Shown: positions 63,961 through 64,000 of the stretch, one piece after another
Numbering within the stretch: position 1 is the stretch's first letter
Layout of the letters: every line of letters begins with the position of its first letter
Source of the DNA: Bacillota bacterium
Lineage (GTDB): Bacteria > Bacillota > Clostridia > Acetivibrionales > JAEXSP01
Assembly: GCA_023453795.1 (NCBI GenBank)
Contig: JAEXSP010000038.1
Coordinates: 1-64,000, forward strand
Direction of reading: 5' to 3'
Length of the DNA: 64,000 nt
The notes under the pieces: model-generated
The model's database searches: none
Told to the model about the DNA's origin: nothing
The model's input: the letters and a program-made list of their open reading frames with translations, nothing else
Made by a program: the position numbers and the translations under genes

Positions 63961-64000
63961 TAAAAATCATGGATAATGCTATTTGTTAAGCTTATTCATG

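Overview
The window is a stretch of chromosome from a low-GC, anaerobic, Gram-positive bacterium, most likely a member of the Clostridia near the Ruminiclostridium/Acetivibrio group. That placement is inferred from AT-rich intergenic DNA, strong AGGAGG-type ribosome binding sites with some TTG/GTG starts, [FeFe]-hydrogenase maturation genes, a SpoIID-type protein, a GH3 beta-glucosidase and Clostridia-style riboswitches. No rRNA, tRNA, CRISPR array, insertion sequence or prophage module was recognised.

Layout. 1-5 kb: a small unknown gene whose ribosome binding site lies inside a hairpin, a membrane-tailed acetyltransferase, and a YtrA-type GntR regulator with its ABC transporter and a secreted SLH-TraB protein, behind an operator that covers the promoter. 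5-9.3 kb (minus): a tandem glycine riboswitch and terminator ahead of serC, serA and an acyl-CoA synthetase. 9.3-13 kb: a cytosolic LacI-sensor/GGDEF protein and an AI-2E-family permease. 13-18.6 kb: a structured, terminator-bearing leader followed by hydE (fused to a DUF3343-like sulfur-carrier domain), aspartase, hydF and a cysteine desulfurase, which look like a [FeFe]-hydrogenase maturation operon with its own ammonia and sulfur supply. 18.7-29.6 kb: DJ-1 and WYL regulator, LTA-synthase-like sulfatase, a secreted helical-repeat protein, CCA-adding enzyme, MFS exporter, sirtuin, LysM protein, asnS and an AraC regulator.

29.7-38.5 kb: a secreted double-LamG protein, FMN riboswitch and ribU, a divergent histidine kinase and HD-GYP response regulator, a degenerate PP2C-TM-LysM protein, a YaiI/YqxD protein, DUF3189 and SMI1/KNR4 proteins. 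38.8-46.4 kb is the most interesting block: four tightly packed genes for an inactive-looking SF1 helicase, a complete UvrD helicase, a free-standing Fe-S PD-(D/E)XK nuclease and RecJ. It reads as an AddAB-like recombination machine with its parts split into separate genes. 46.5-47.1 kb holds one small secreted protein gene between perfect 17-bp inverted repeats.

47.4-64 kb: SpoIID-like, YjfB-like, LysE-type, Cu/Zn-SOD-like and GH3 genes; an acetyltransferase behind a long hairpin; a stand-alone 'Sensor' membrane protein; a CadC/SmtB-type metal repressor with a matching operator; a two-component system followed by a MacB/FtsX-type ABC transporter; a TetR-controlled ABC-2 exporter; and a TSUP-family permease split into two half-size genes. 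The window ends with a promoter firing out to the right.
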